DNA of 5,026 nucleotides from Deltaproteobacteria bacterium (GTDB taxonomy: Bacteria > Myxococcota_A > Polyangia > HGW-17): contig QKIM01000084.1 of the NCBI GenBank assembly GCA_003249585.1, positions 1 to 5,026 of the forward strand, given 5' to 3'. The notes beneath the pieces were generated by a model. That model searched no databases. It saw nothing but the letters and a program-made list of their open reading frames with translations, and was not told the DNA's origin. Position 1 is the first letter of the stretch; every line of letters begins with the position of its first letter. The position numbers and the translations under genes are program-made. Of the stretch, positions 1-5,026 are shown in pieces.

Positions 1-2
1 TC

Positions 3-146
3 GTGAAGTGGGATCGGCACCTCCCCATGAAGAAGTGCGAGTCCTGCGGATGGCCTTTCATGCCCAACTTCCAGGCGCTCCAGTTCAAGAAAATGGCGGA
101 CGTCCCCAAAGAGTTCTTCACCAAGTGCCAGGACTGCCGGCGTTGA
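3..146 (+). CDS. C-terminal fragment of a protein with a CxxC-CxxC metal-binding tail (5' partial)
   Basis: The frame is open from the left edge and stops at TGA 144-146, giving 47 residues. It contains two cysteine pairs, CESC (codons at 36-47) and CQDC (126-137), about 26 residues apart, and ends in CRR. Two CxxC knuckles at this spacing suggest a zinc ribbon or treble-clef tail. Similar tails (CxxCGxPF...CxxCR) occur at the C-terminus of some 4Fe-4S ferredoxin-like subunits, but that link is from memory and is weak. ATG at 27 or 60 could in principle start a very short protein, but neither has a convincing Shine-Dalgarno sequence, so a longer gene cut by the window edge is the better reading. 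The function of the whole protein cannot be told. The next gene begins 168 bases downstream on the same strand. Confidence 0.55.
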   Translation: MKWDRHLPMKKCESCGWPFMPNFQALQFKKMADVPKEFFTKCQDCRR

Positions 147-194
147 ACCCGAACCTTCCGCCCCGCCACCGTTTCTCCCGCCTGATTGCACCTT

Positions 195-270
195 CCATAT
201 AAACCTGTTTTCATTTTTCCATACCATCAGGGGAATTTGGTGCTATATATCCCTACCTAACCCCTAATAT
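195..270 (+). promoter_or_regulatory. AT-rich promoter-like region upstream of the lipoprotein gene
   Basis: This stretch is strikingly AT-rich against GC-rich surroundings. It holds several -10-like hexamers: TATAAA (198-203), TATATA (244-249) and TAATAT (265-270). None has a good TTGACA-like -35 at 16-18 bases, so no single promoter can be fixed. Its place before a gene with its own leader and terminator makes a promoter here likely; the exact hexamers are a guess. Confidence 0.35.
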
Positions 271-271
271 G

Positions 272-293
272 GACCGCCGTTTGCCGCGCGGTC
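272..293 (+). other. Small inverted repeat (hairpin) in the presumed 5' leader of the lipoprotein gene
   Basis: GACCGC at 272-277 pairs perfectly with GCGGTC at 288-293 around a 10-base loop. There is no T-run after it, so it is not an intrinsic terminator. It ends 10 bases before the GAGAGG ribosome binding site. It could stabilise the leader or be an operator, or be chance in GC-rich DNA. Confidence 0.3.
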
Positions 294-303
294 AAAGAAG
301 CAA

Positions 304-309
304 GAGAGG
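304..309 (+). promoter_or_regulatory. Shine-Dalgarno sequence for the lipoprotein gene
   Basis: GAGAGG lies 5 bases before ATG 315, within the usual spacing. It supports that start over the in-frame ATG codons at 336 and 354, which lie inside the signal peptide. Confidence 0.75.
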
Positions 310-314
310 TTGAT

Positions 315-2450
315 ATGCTGAACAGACTGATTCTTATGCTGTCCCTGTTGACCATGTTCGCCTTCGTCGCCTGCGACGACGATGACGACAACAATTCCAC
401 CAGCCAGTGCGGCAACGGCGTGCTCGAAGGCACCGAAGAGTGCGATGACACCGCCCTTGGCGGCAACGACTGTACCACCATCGGCGGTACCTACACCGGC
501 GGTACCCTGGCCTGCAACACCAACTGCACCTTCGATGTCTCCATGTGCGAGGGTGGCAGCGAGCTTTGCGGGAACGGCGCCATCGACGAGGGCGAGAGCT
601 GCGACGGCACCAACCTCGGTGGCCTTGACTGCACCGGCGCAGGCGCCTTCACCGGCGGCACCCTGAGCTGTACTGATGGTTGCGCCTTTGACACGACGCT
701 GTGTGAGCTCTCCGAAGACTGCGGCAACGGCGTCATCGACGGGACCGAGTCCTGTGACGGCACCGAGCTGGGCGGCAACAGCTGCGCCGACGTTGGCGAC
801 TTCACTGGTGGTACCCTCGGCTGCACCGACGGTTGTGCCTTCGACACCTCCCTGTGTGAAAACGTGGGACTCACCACCTCCGAGCAGATCGCCGCTGCGC
901 GCGCCGCTGCCGACGCCACGGGGCTCAGCCTCGCCATCGACAATGCCCTGGTGACCTACACAAAGGCCGCCTTCGGCAGTGATGTCGCCGGGTTCTTCGT
1001 ACAGGCCGACCAGACCGGGCCCGCCCTCTTCGTGGCGGTTGATCCTGCCACTACCAGCCCCGTGCTCTCCGCCGGTGATCAGATCTCCTTCGTCATCGAG
1101 GAGATGGGCACCGTTGGCGACATGCGGCAGGCCCTGGCCATCACCTCCCTGACCCGCGCAAGCACGGGCAATGATGTGAGCCCCTTGATCCAGGATGTGA
1201 ACGCTGCCACGGATCTCGTCTCCGCCGTCTCCGACTACGAGTGTGAGCTGGTCGCCGCCACACTGAACATTCGCACGGACTTTGTGAGCGCCGGCACCGG
1301 CTTCATCGCCGCCGAGGTGGATACCACCGGCGTCAGCGCCGACAGCAACCTGCGACTCCGCATTCCCAACAACATCATGGGCGCTCTCGATCTCACAAAC
1401 GGCTGCGTCGTCGAGCTTCTGGGAACCCCTATGTGGCGTTACTACTCCGCCGCGCAGCTTTCTGTGTGGGATGCCGCCGATGTGAACGTCGTCTCCTGTC
1501 TCGCTCCCACGGTAGCCGGCGCCATTGCCGCCTCCACCACCAGCGTGGTGGTCTCCTTCGACCGCAACCTCTCAGCTGGCTCCGTACTCCCCAACGGCTC
1601 CCAGTTCACAATCGCCGGTCTCACGGTCTCCGCCGCCGCCGTTTCCGGGTCACGCCAGGTCACGCTCACAACCTCTACCCAGGCCGCTGGCACCACCTAC
1701 GATGTCGTGGTGGCTGACACGGTCCAGGACATCTACGGGTCCGGCGTCGACGCTGCCGCCAACTCAGCTTCCTTCATCGGCTACTCTGTTCCCGCCGTGG
1801 TCGTCATCAACGAACTCAACGCGACGATCACGGGCGGCTGTGACCTCATCGAGCTTCGCGTGGTCGAGGGCGGTTCCATGGAGGGCTTCACCCTCATGGA
1901 GCGTACCGGCAACCTCGTGGTCTTCTCCGGTCTCTCTGTGGCGACCAACGACATCATCGTGGTGCACATGAACGGCAATAACGCGACGTGCAACCCCGCC
2001 TCCGCCACCGATGAAACGGTCGGTCCCGCCGAGAACCCCAACTCTTCGGTCTCCACCAACTACGACACCGCCTACGACTGGTACGCCACGGACAACGGGC
2101 TGACCGATACGGACAACGTGTTCTCCCTGTGGGACGGCCTCGGCGCACTCGTGGACGCAGTCTTAGTCGCCGATTCGACCTCTGGCAACGCCGCCGGCGG
2201 GAGTGAAGACGAGGCCCTTCTCGTCGTCGCCGAAGGTGGCTGGACCAATACGGATGGAACGGTCCCCGCGGGTGGATACATCGATGACGATTTCCGCATC
2301 AACGCCGTGCAGGACCTGGACGCCACCGCCACCACCAGTGACGGGACCTCCATCCAGCGCAACGGTGATGTGGACAACAACCACATGGGTGACTGGACCA
2401 TGGCCATGCCCTCCTGGGGTATCCTCAACGCCAGCCAGTCTGCATTCTAG
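315..2450 (+). CDS. Secreted lipoprotein with three Cys-rich CGNG repeats, Ig-like domain and lamin-tail-like domain
   Basis: The 711-residue product opens with a lipoprotein signal peptide: N3-R4, a hydrophobic core at 5-18, and lipobox F-V-A-C with lipidated Cys20. An acidic run of five Asp follows at 21-25. Residues 32-181 hold three repeats of about 51 residues, each with six cysteines and a CGNG start, like the Myxococcota disulfide-rich repeats often annotated as DUF4215-type. Residues 186-395 look like two all-beta, possibly OB-like modules (inference). Residues 397-490 fit an SbsA/Big_5-type Ig-like domain: a PTV start, a VVVSFDRNL strand and an AGTTYDVVV strand. Residues 495-706 fit a lamin-tail-like domain: VVINELN, then CDLIELRV, and near the end SIQRNGD, DW and WGILNA. 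No catalytic motif is seen. The likely role is structural or binding, anchored to a membrane and exposed to the periplasm or cell surface; membrane destination is unknown. It has its own ribosome binding site and a strong terminator, so it is probably monocistronic. Confidence 0.9.
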   Translation: MLNRLILMLSLLTMFAFVACDDDDDNNSTSQCGNGVLEGTEECDDTALGGNDCTTIGGTYTGGTLACNTNCTFDVSMCEGGSELCGNGAIDEGESCDGTNLGGLDCTGAGAFTGGTLSCTDGCAFDTTLCELSEDCGNGVIDGTESCDGTELGGNSCADVGDFTGGTLGCTDGCAFDTSLCENVGLTTSEQIAAARAAADATGLSLAIDNALVTYTKAAFGSDVAGFFVQADQTGPALFVAVDPATTSPVLSAGDQISFVIEEMGTVGDMRQALAITSLTRASTGNDVSPLIQDVNAATDLVSAVSDYECELVAATLNIRTDFVSAGTGFIAAEVDTTGVSADSNLRLRIPNNIMGALDLTNGCVVELLGTPMWRYYSAAQLSVWDAADVNVVSCLAPTVAGAIAASTTSVVVSFDRNLSAGSVLPNGSQFTIAGLTVSAAAVSGSRQVTLTTSTQAAGTTYDVVVADTVQDIYGSGVDAAANSASFIGYSVPAVVVINELNATITGGCDLIELRVVEGGSMEGFTLMERTGNLVVFSGLSVATNDIIVVHMNGNNATCNPASATDETVGPAENPNSSVSTNYDTAYDWYATDNGLTDTDNVFSLWDGLGALVDAVLVADSTSGNAAGGSEDEALLVVAEGGWTNTDGTVPAGGYIDDDFRINAVQDLDATATTSDGTSIQRNGDVDNNHMGDWTMAMPSWGILNASQSAF
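408..857 (+). repeat. Three tandem six-cysteine repeats encoded within the lipoprotein gene
   Basis: The units begin at the CGNG codons at 408, 567 and 720, and their last Cys codons end at 548, 704 and 857. Cysteines fall at residues 32/43/53/67/71/78, 85/96/106/119/123/130 and 136/147/157/170/174/181. The spacing is 11-10-13(14)-4-7, so three disulfides per unit are expected. Units 2 and 3 are the closest pair, sharing FTGGTL, CTDGCAFDT and a final LCE. Unit 1 is one residue longer before its fourth Cys and carries CDD where the others have CDG. Confidence 0.9.
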
Positions 2451-2462
2451 GTTTTCTTCCCT

Positions 2463-2490
2463 GCGGGGGCCTTTGGGCCCCCGCCATTTT
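2463..2490 (+). terminator. Strong rho-independent terminator after the lipoprotein gene
   Basis: GCGGGGGCC (2463-2471) and GGCCCCCGC (2476-2484) form a perfect 9-bp, all-GC stem with a TTTG tetraloop. It is followed by CA and a TTTT run (2487-2490), then CCTT. It begins 13 bases after the lipoprotein stop codon. It also sits immediately upstream of the next start codon on the same strand, which is unusual. Confidence 0.85.
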
Positions 2491-2497
2491 CCTTCCC

Positions 2498-2992
2498 ATG
2501 ACCCTCCCACATGATCCATTGAAACTCAGACAGTTGGCTCGTCAGCGTTACGACGCCCACCGTGACGTCGCCCGTCGCTTGGGCCGCCGGCCGCCCAGGG
2601 ACCTTGACGCCGTCATCCACGGCTGGCACGAGGAGCTCTTTGACAAGGTAGACTGCCTCGAGTGCGGCCGCTGCTGCCGCGCTCTTGGCCCCCGAGTACT
2701 ACCCCGGGACGTTCAGCGCCTGGCGAGCTTTTGGGCTGTGACCGCCGACCACGTCGAGAAAACCTGGCTGCACCGCGATGAGGATGGCGATCTGGTGTTC
2801 TCCATGCCGTGCCCCTTCCTCGGCGATGACAACTCCTGCGAGGTCTATGATGCCCGCCCCCGTGCCTGCCAGGAATATCCCCACACCGATGTGAAGAAGA
2901 TGCACAAGCTGCTCGGACTGGCGCTCAGAAACCGCGCCACCTGCCCCGTGGTCTTCGAGATCTTCGAGCGCCTGACCGTGCGGTACCCCTGA
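2498..2992 (+). CDS. YkgJ-type CxxCxxCC putative zinc/iron-chelating protein
   Basis: This 164-residue soluble protein carries the hallmark of the YkgJ/CxxCxxCC family (putative zinc- or iron-chelating cluster). C53-x2-C56-x2-C59-C60 is followed by C105 in MPCPFL, C114 in NSCEVYDARP, and C124 in RACQEYP; C149 lies near the end. CPFL, C-x-VYDARP and RxCQxYP are typical of the family, whose biochemical role is unsettled; metal or Fe-S binding is inferred from the cysteines. Residues 1-50 are basic and look helical. There is no signal peptide or membrane segment, so it is probably cytoplasmic. ATG 2498 is the only ATG before residue 103; TTG codons at 2519, 2534 and 2579 are alternatives. None has a visible Shine-Dalgarno sequence, and the bases before ATG are pyrimidine-rich. 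The preceding terminator ends 7 bases upstream, so how the gene is transcribed is unclear. A convergent gene ends 45 bases downstream. Confidence 0.87.
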   Translation: MTLPHDPLKLRQLARQRYDAHRDVARRLGRRPPRDLDAVIHGWHEELFDKVDCLECGRCCRALGPRVLPRDVQRLASFWAVTADHVEKTWLHRDEDGDLVFSMPCPFLGDDNSCEVYDARPRACQEYPHTDVKKMHKLLGLALRNRATCPVVFEIFERLTVRYP

Positions 2993-3011
2993 CCCCCTCG
3001 GGTGCATTTTT
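2983..3011 (+). terminator. Weak candidate terminator at the end of the YkgJ-type gene
   Basis: GTACCC (2983-2988) can pair with GGGTGC (3000-3005) with one G-U pair and an 11-base loop, followed by A and TTTTT (3007-3011). The stem is short and overlaps the stop codon. The T-run suits plus-strand termination just before the convergent gene, but the hairpin is marginal. Confidence 0.35.
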
Positions 3012-3037
3012 CAACGAGTGAAGAGTGGTGGACTGCC

Positions 3038-5026
3038 TCAAGACTCGGGCAGGGGGCGCGTCACGGCGTGAAGGAGCCAGCTGTCACGTTCCTTCTGCAG
3101 GAAGGCGTGACAGGTTGGACACTTGAACATCTCAACGGCCTGGTTGATCTCCTGGCCGCACTCGTAGCAATTGGCGAGCTTCGTGGGATCCCCTGTCCGT
3201 GGTCGGATGAGGGTCCAGCGCTGAGAGTACCGTTTGAGCGCTGTCTTGAAGTCGGTGTTTCCGGCGGGCTCCCCTGAACCGCGGTCTACCGTGTATTCAT
3301 GGTGGAACAGGTAGATGTGAACGGTGATGGCGTCGAAGTAGGAGTCGGAAAAGACCTCCTCGGGGACGATCATGTCGACGCCGGCACCCGTGACGACCCG
3401 CCGGAGCCCCTGTCGGGAATATGCGTCGAACCAGAACCCCAGGTTGTCCACGAGGAGATCGGTCAGCATGGGCCATACATGGGCAATGCGCTCTTCGTTG
3501 ATGGCCTTCGCCAGGGCGCTGAAGAGCCGGGTCGCCTGCTGGTTGAACTCTCGCGGAGTCGTGTCTCTCTGGGATCTCCAGAACGCCTCCCAGCTGGTGT
3601 CAAAATCTTCTCGGCGCTCGGGGGTCCCTTCGGGCGGTGGCGCCTCGGTATCCCGCAGCGCGTCCTGGGTCCAGCGGGTCTCCTTGAGGACCGTGATCCC
3701 CGTCACCGTCCAGTCGTCGGTGCCCAGACCGAACAGTGAGCTGCAGTGACCGCATTTGATGGGGTTTGCGGTGTCCACGGGCTCACGGCAGGCGGGGCAT
3801 GACAGATCGTTGGCCTGCTCCGGCTGCCTGCTGGGGACATCCACTCCACGCTTCAGATTCCACCTCTCCAGGACAGTGAATGTGTGGGCCTCGGGAAGAT
3901 CTTGATAGGTCTCCCGGTAGTGGGCGACGAAGGTGGCGCTCACGGTGACAATGCCGTCATCCATGGAGGGTTCGCCGAGCAGCAGGCTCTCCACCGCCAC
4001 CGGGTGGACCTTCTTGATGGTGAAGCGGGTGTCTGCGGACTCGAACTGGCGGCGTGCCCGGCGGAAGAGGGACCGCTGGGCGCTGGTCACGATGTACGGT
4101 GCGAGCGCCGCGAAACCTGCACCCCCCCCGCGACGGGCTCGCTGGGCCGAGATATACAAGGACGCGAGGAACTCTCTGAGCACGATCAGCGAGAAGGCCG
4201 GGTCGCACTGCGACAATTCTGCCCACAGGGGGTGAGGCAGGGCGACCTGTGAGGGGACGGGAGGTTGCGCCGGGCTCTGTTCGGGCGTCGGAGCATCGGG
4301 GAGGACACGATAGGGGCCCGTGGAGGCTGCGAGTTCATGCTGCCGGGCCTTGAGGATCTCCAGCTCTTTGGTGAGGGCCTTGAGTTGCCGGGAGGCGGAA
4401 TGCGCCTTCTCCTTGATCTTCTGCAGCTCGATGAGCTCTCGTGACGGAGAGCGAGGCACCGCCTGGATCTCATCACTGGCTGGTGCCCGCTGGGGGACGG
4501 CATCCACCGAGGTGGTCGGGGACGCGGTCTCTTGAGGCATCGGCAGGTCCGGCTCGAGGTCGGCGTCGCTGCTGATATCCCGGGGATCTCCCGCCAGGAC
4601 TTCAGGGGGAAGCTCAATCTCGGCCAGCGCCTCTTCAGGAACCCGGGCCAGGGGCTGGCGGTGTTTCTTTTTCGAAGCGGGGGGCGGAGTTTCCCCCGAG
4701 AGGGTCGGCTCGTGGGATGCCTGCGTGGTCTTGGGGACGTACAGGAGGGTCTTCTTGTCCTTCTTTTTTGCGCTTTCCCCGTGGTCCTTGCCCGAATGGG
4801 GCTTCTTCGCCGCTTGAGCATCCTCCTGACCGACCGAAGGGGGATCGTGAGGGTCCGTTTCGACTGCCTTGGGGGAGGGCTCTGCGGCGATGGGAGGCTC
4901 GGTGATGTGGAGGAGGGTCTTCTTGTTTTTCTTTTTTGCCTTTGGCTGTGACGCCTCCCCGTGTCCGGGCTCTTGCCGGGTGGCCACGGCCACGGCCACT
5001 TGAGTGGGAGCCGTCTGGGGGGCATG
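3038..5026 (-). CDS. Protein with two Tim44-like domain/zinc-ribbon units and a basic repeat-bearing N-terminus (5' end probably outside the window)
   Basis: The frame stops at 3038-3040 and stays open to the right edge. GTG 4999 could start a 653-residue protein, but it lacks a Shine-Dalgarno sequence, so the real start is probably beyond the window. Numbering from GTG 4999: residues 1-180 are Pro/Ala/Glu/Lys-rich and disordered, with KKKNKKTLL (22-30), KKKDKKTLL (78-86) and a degenerate KKKHRQPL (110-117). A coiled coil follows at about 184-225. Residues 263-382 are a Tim44-like domain (start DPAFSLIVLREFL) followed by zinc ribbon C401/C404/C416/C419 and W430. Residues 468-600 are a second Tim44-like domain (FWFDAYSRQGLRRV, YFDAITV, RWTLIR) followed by zinc ribbon C611/C614/C627/C630 and W641. 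Tim44-like domains (NTF2-like fold) in bacteria are often tied to membrane or protein-transport roles, but no membrane segment is visible here, so a cytosolic scaffold or adaptor is an inference. It converges on the YkgJ-type gene. Confidence 0.85.
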   Translation of the reverse strand, partial: HAPQTAPTQVAVAVATRQEPGHGEASQPKAKKKNKKTLLHITEPPIAAEPSPKAVETDPHDPPSVGQEDAQAAKKPHSGKDHGESAKKKDKKTLLYVPKTTQASHEPTLSGETPPPASKKKHRQPLARVPEEALAEIELPPEVLAGDPRDISSDADLEPDLPMPQETASPTTSVDAVPQRAPASDEIQAVPRSPSRELIELQKIKEKAHSASRQLKALTKELEILKARQHELAASTGPYRVLPDAPTPEQSPAQPPVPSQVALPHPLWAELSQCDPAFSLIVLREFLASLYISAQRARRGGGAGFAALAPYIVTSAQRSLFRRARRQFESADTRFTIKKVHPVAVESLLLGEPSMDDGIVTVSATFVAHYRETYQDLPEAHTFTVLERWNLKRGVDVPSRQPEQANDLSCPACREPVDTANPIKCGHCSSLFGLGTDDWTVTGITVLKETRWTQDALRDTEAPPPEGTPERREDFDTSWEAFWRSQRDTTPREFNQQATRLFSALAKAINEERIAHVWPMLTDLLVDNLGFWFDAYSRQGLRRVVTGAGVDMIVPEEVFSDSYFDAITVHIYLFHHEYTVDRGSGEPAGNTDFKTALKRYSQRWTLIRPRTGDPTKLANCYECGQEINQAVEMFKCPTCHAFLQKERDSWLLHAVTRPLPES
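3074..4213 (-). repeat. Internal duplication: two Tim44-like plus zinc-ribbon units
   Basis: Unit 1 is residues 263-432 (4213-3704) and unit 2 about 468-642 (3598-3074). Matching landmarks are RWNLKR (379-384) with RWTLIR (594-599); CPAC and CGHC (401, 416) with CYEC and CPTC (611, 627); and DxW (428-430) with DxW (639-641). From the last Cys to that Trp is 11 residues in both. All landmarks are offset by 210-215 residues. The copies are diverged in sequence, so the duplication is old or the two units were acquired separately. Confidence 0.65.
4122..4129 (-). repeat. G8 homopolymer inside the Tim44-like coding region
   Basis: Eight consecutive C on the plus strand (eight G on the coding strand) encode part of the Gly run at residues 291-293. 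The reading frame on both sides belongs to the same Tim44-like domain, so the frame is intact here. Such tracts are prone to slippage or sequencing error. Confidence 0.8.
4743..4939 (-). repeat. Near-identical 29-base direct repeats encoding the KKKxKKTLL motif
   Basis: The block at 4911-4939 matches 4743-4771 at 27 of 29 bases, with the two differences adjacent. The copies are 168 bases (56 codons) apart. On the coding strand they specify A-KKK-N/D-KKTLL plus the next residue. A third, degenerate protein-level copy (KKKHRQPLARV, residues 110-120) lies at 4640-4672. The DNA between copies does not look repeated, so it is the motif rather than a long unit that is preserved. Confidence 0.8.
4982..4999 (-). 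repeat. Three exact hexanucleotide repeats around the candidate GTG starts
   Basis: GGCCAC occurs three times in tandem, read on the coding strand as GTG GCC three times (Val-Ala repeated). Each GTG could be called as a start by a gene finder. None has a Shine-Dalgarno sequence upstream, and the nine upstream codons in this window are open. It is better read as an internal dipeptide repeat than as a start site. Confidence 0.6.

Noticed and set aside
8..202. 64-codon plus-strand open frame at the left edge
   Set aside because: It overlaps, in another frame, the CxxC-bearing tail ending at 146 and runs on into the AT-rich gap; its composition is that of a shadow frame.
491..943. 150-codon antisense open frame opposite the Cys-rich repeats
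   Set aside because: Its repeated Pro/Ser/Val composition simply mirrors the sense-strand repeats, and there is no ribosome binding site or domain.
3299..3739. 146- and 125-codon plus-strand open frames opposite the second Tim44-like unit
   Set aside because: They lie antisense to a gene with clear zinc ribbons, have no recognisable motif, and overlap each other.
4532..4951. 139-codon plus-strand open frame near the right edge
   Set aside because: It is antisense to the KKKxKKTLL region; its Phe/Leu-rich runs are the complement of lysine codons, not membrane segments.
4186..5025. 279-codon open frame on the minus strand, overlapping the Tim44-like gene in another frame
   Set aside because: The product is a monotonous Arg/Pro/Ser-rich sequence typical of an out-of-frame reading of GC-rich DNA, while the overlapping frame encodes recognisable domains.
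1..5026. Possible CRISPR array, tRNA, rRNA, insertion sequence or defence system
   Set aside because: No regularly spaced identical repeats with unique spacers, no cloverleaf, no terminal inverted repeats and no transposase or nuclease motif were seen. The only tandem repeats are within coding regions.

Overview
The window is GC-rich and reads like a Myxococcota/Bradymonadota-type (former Deltaproteobacteria) chromosome. The evidence is a surface lipoprotein with tandem six-cysteine CGNG repeats joined to an Ig-like domain and a lamin-tail-like domain, and a large protein with two Tim44-like/zinc-ribbon units. Both styles are common in those predatory or multicellular lineages. The assignment is an inference from protein style only; no rRNA or marker gene is present.

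Layout. Positions 3-146 (+) hold the last 47 codons of a gene that enters from the left edge and ends in a CxxC...CxxC metal-binding tail. Positions 147-314 are a non-coding gap, clearly more AT-rich than the rest, with promoter-like hexamers, a small hairpin and a good ribosome binding site. Positions 315-2450 (+) encode a 711-residue secreted lipoprotein. A strong intrinsic terminator lies at 2463-2490. Only 7 bases after its T-run, at 2498-2992 (+), begins a 164-residue CxxCxxCC (YkgJ-type, zinc/iron-chelating) protein with no recognisable Shine-Dalgarno sequence. From 3038 to the right edge (-) runs a convergent gene of at least 653 residues, probably incomplete at its N-terminus: a basic, proline-rich, repeat-bearing N-terminal half, a coiled coil, then two copies of a Tim44-like domain followed by a zinc ribbon.

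The three complete or nearly complete genes do not form an obvious pathway. The lipoprotein is likely its own transcription unit (own leader, own terminator). The YkgJ-type gene is either read through from it or started by a signal I cannot see. The minus-strand gene is transcribed toward them, with only 45 bases between the two stop codons. No mobile element, CRISPR array, tRNA or rRNA was seen. The most noteworthy items are the duplicated Tim44/zinc-ribbon protein with its KKKxKKTLL repeats, and the terminator that abuts the YkgJ-type start codon.
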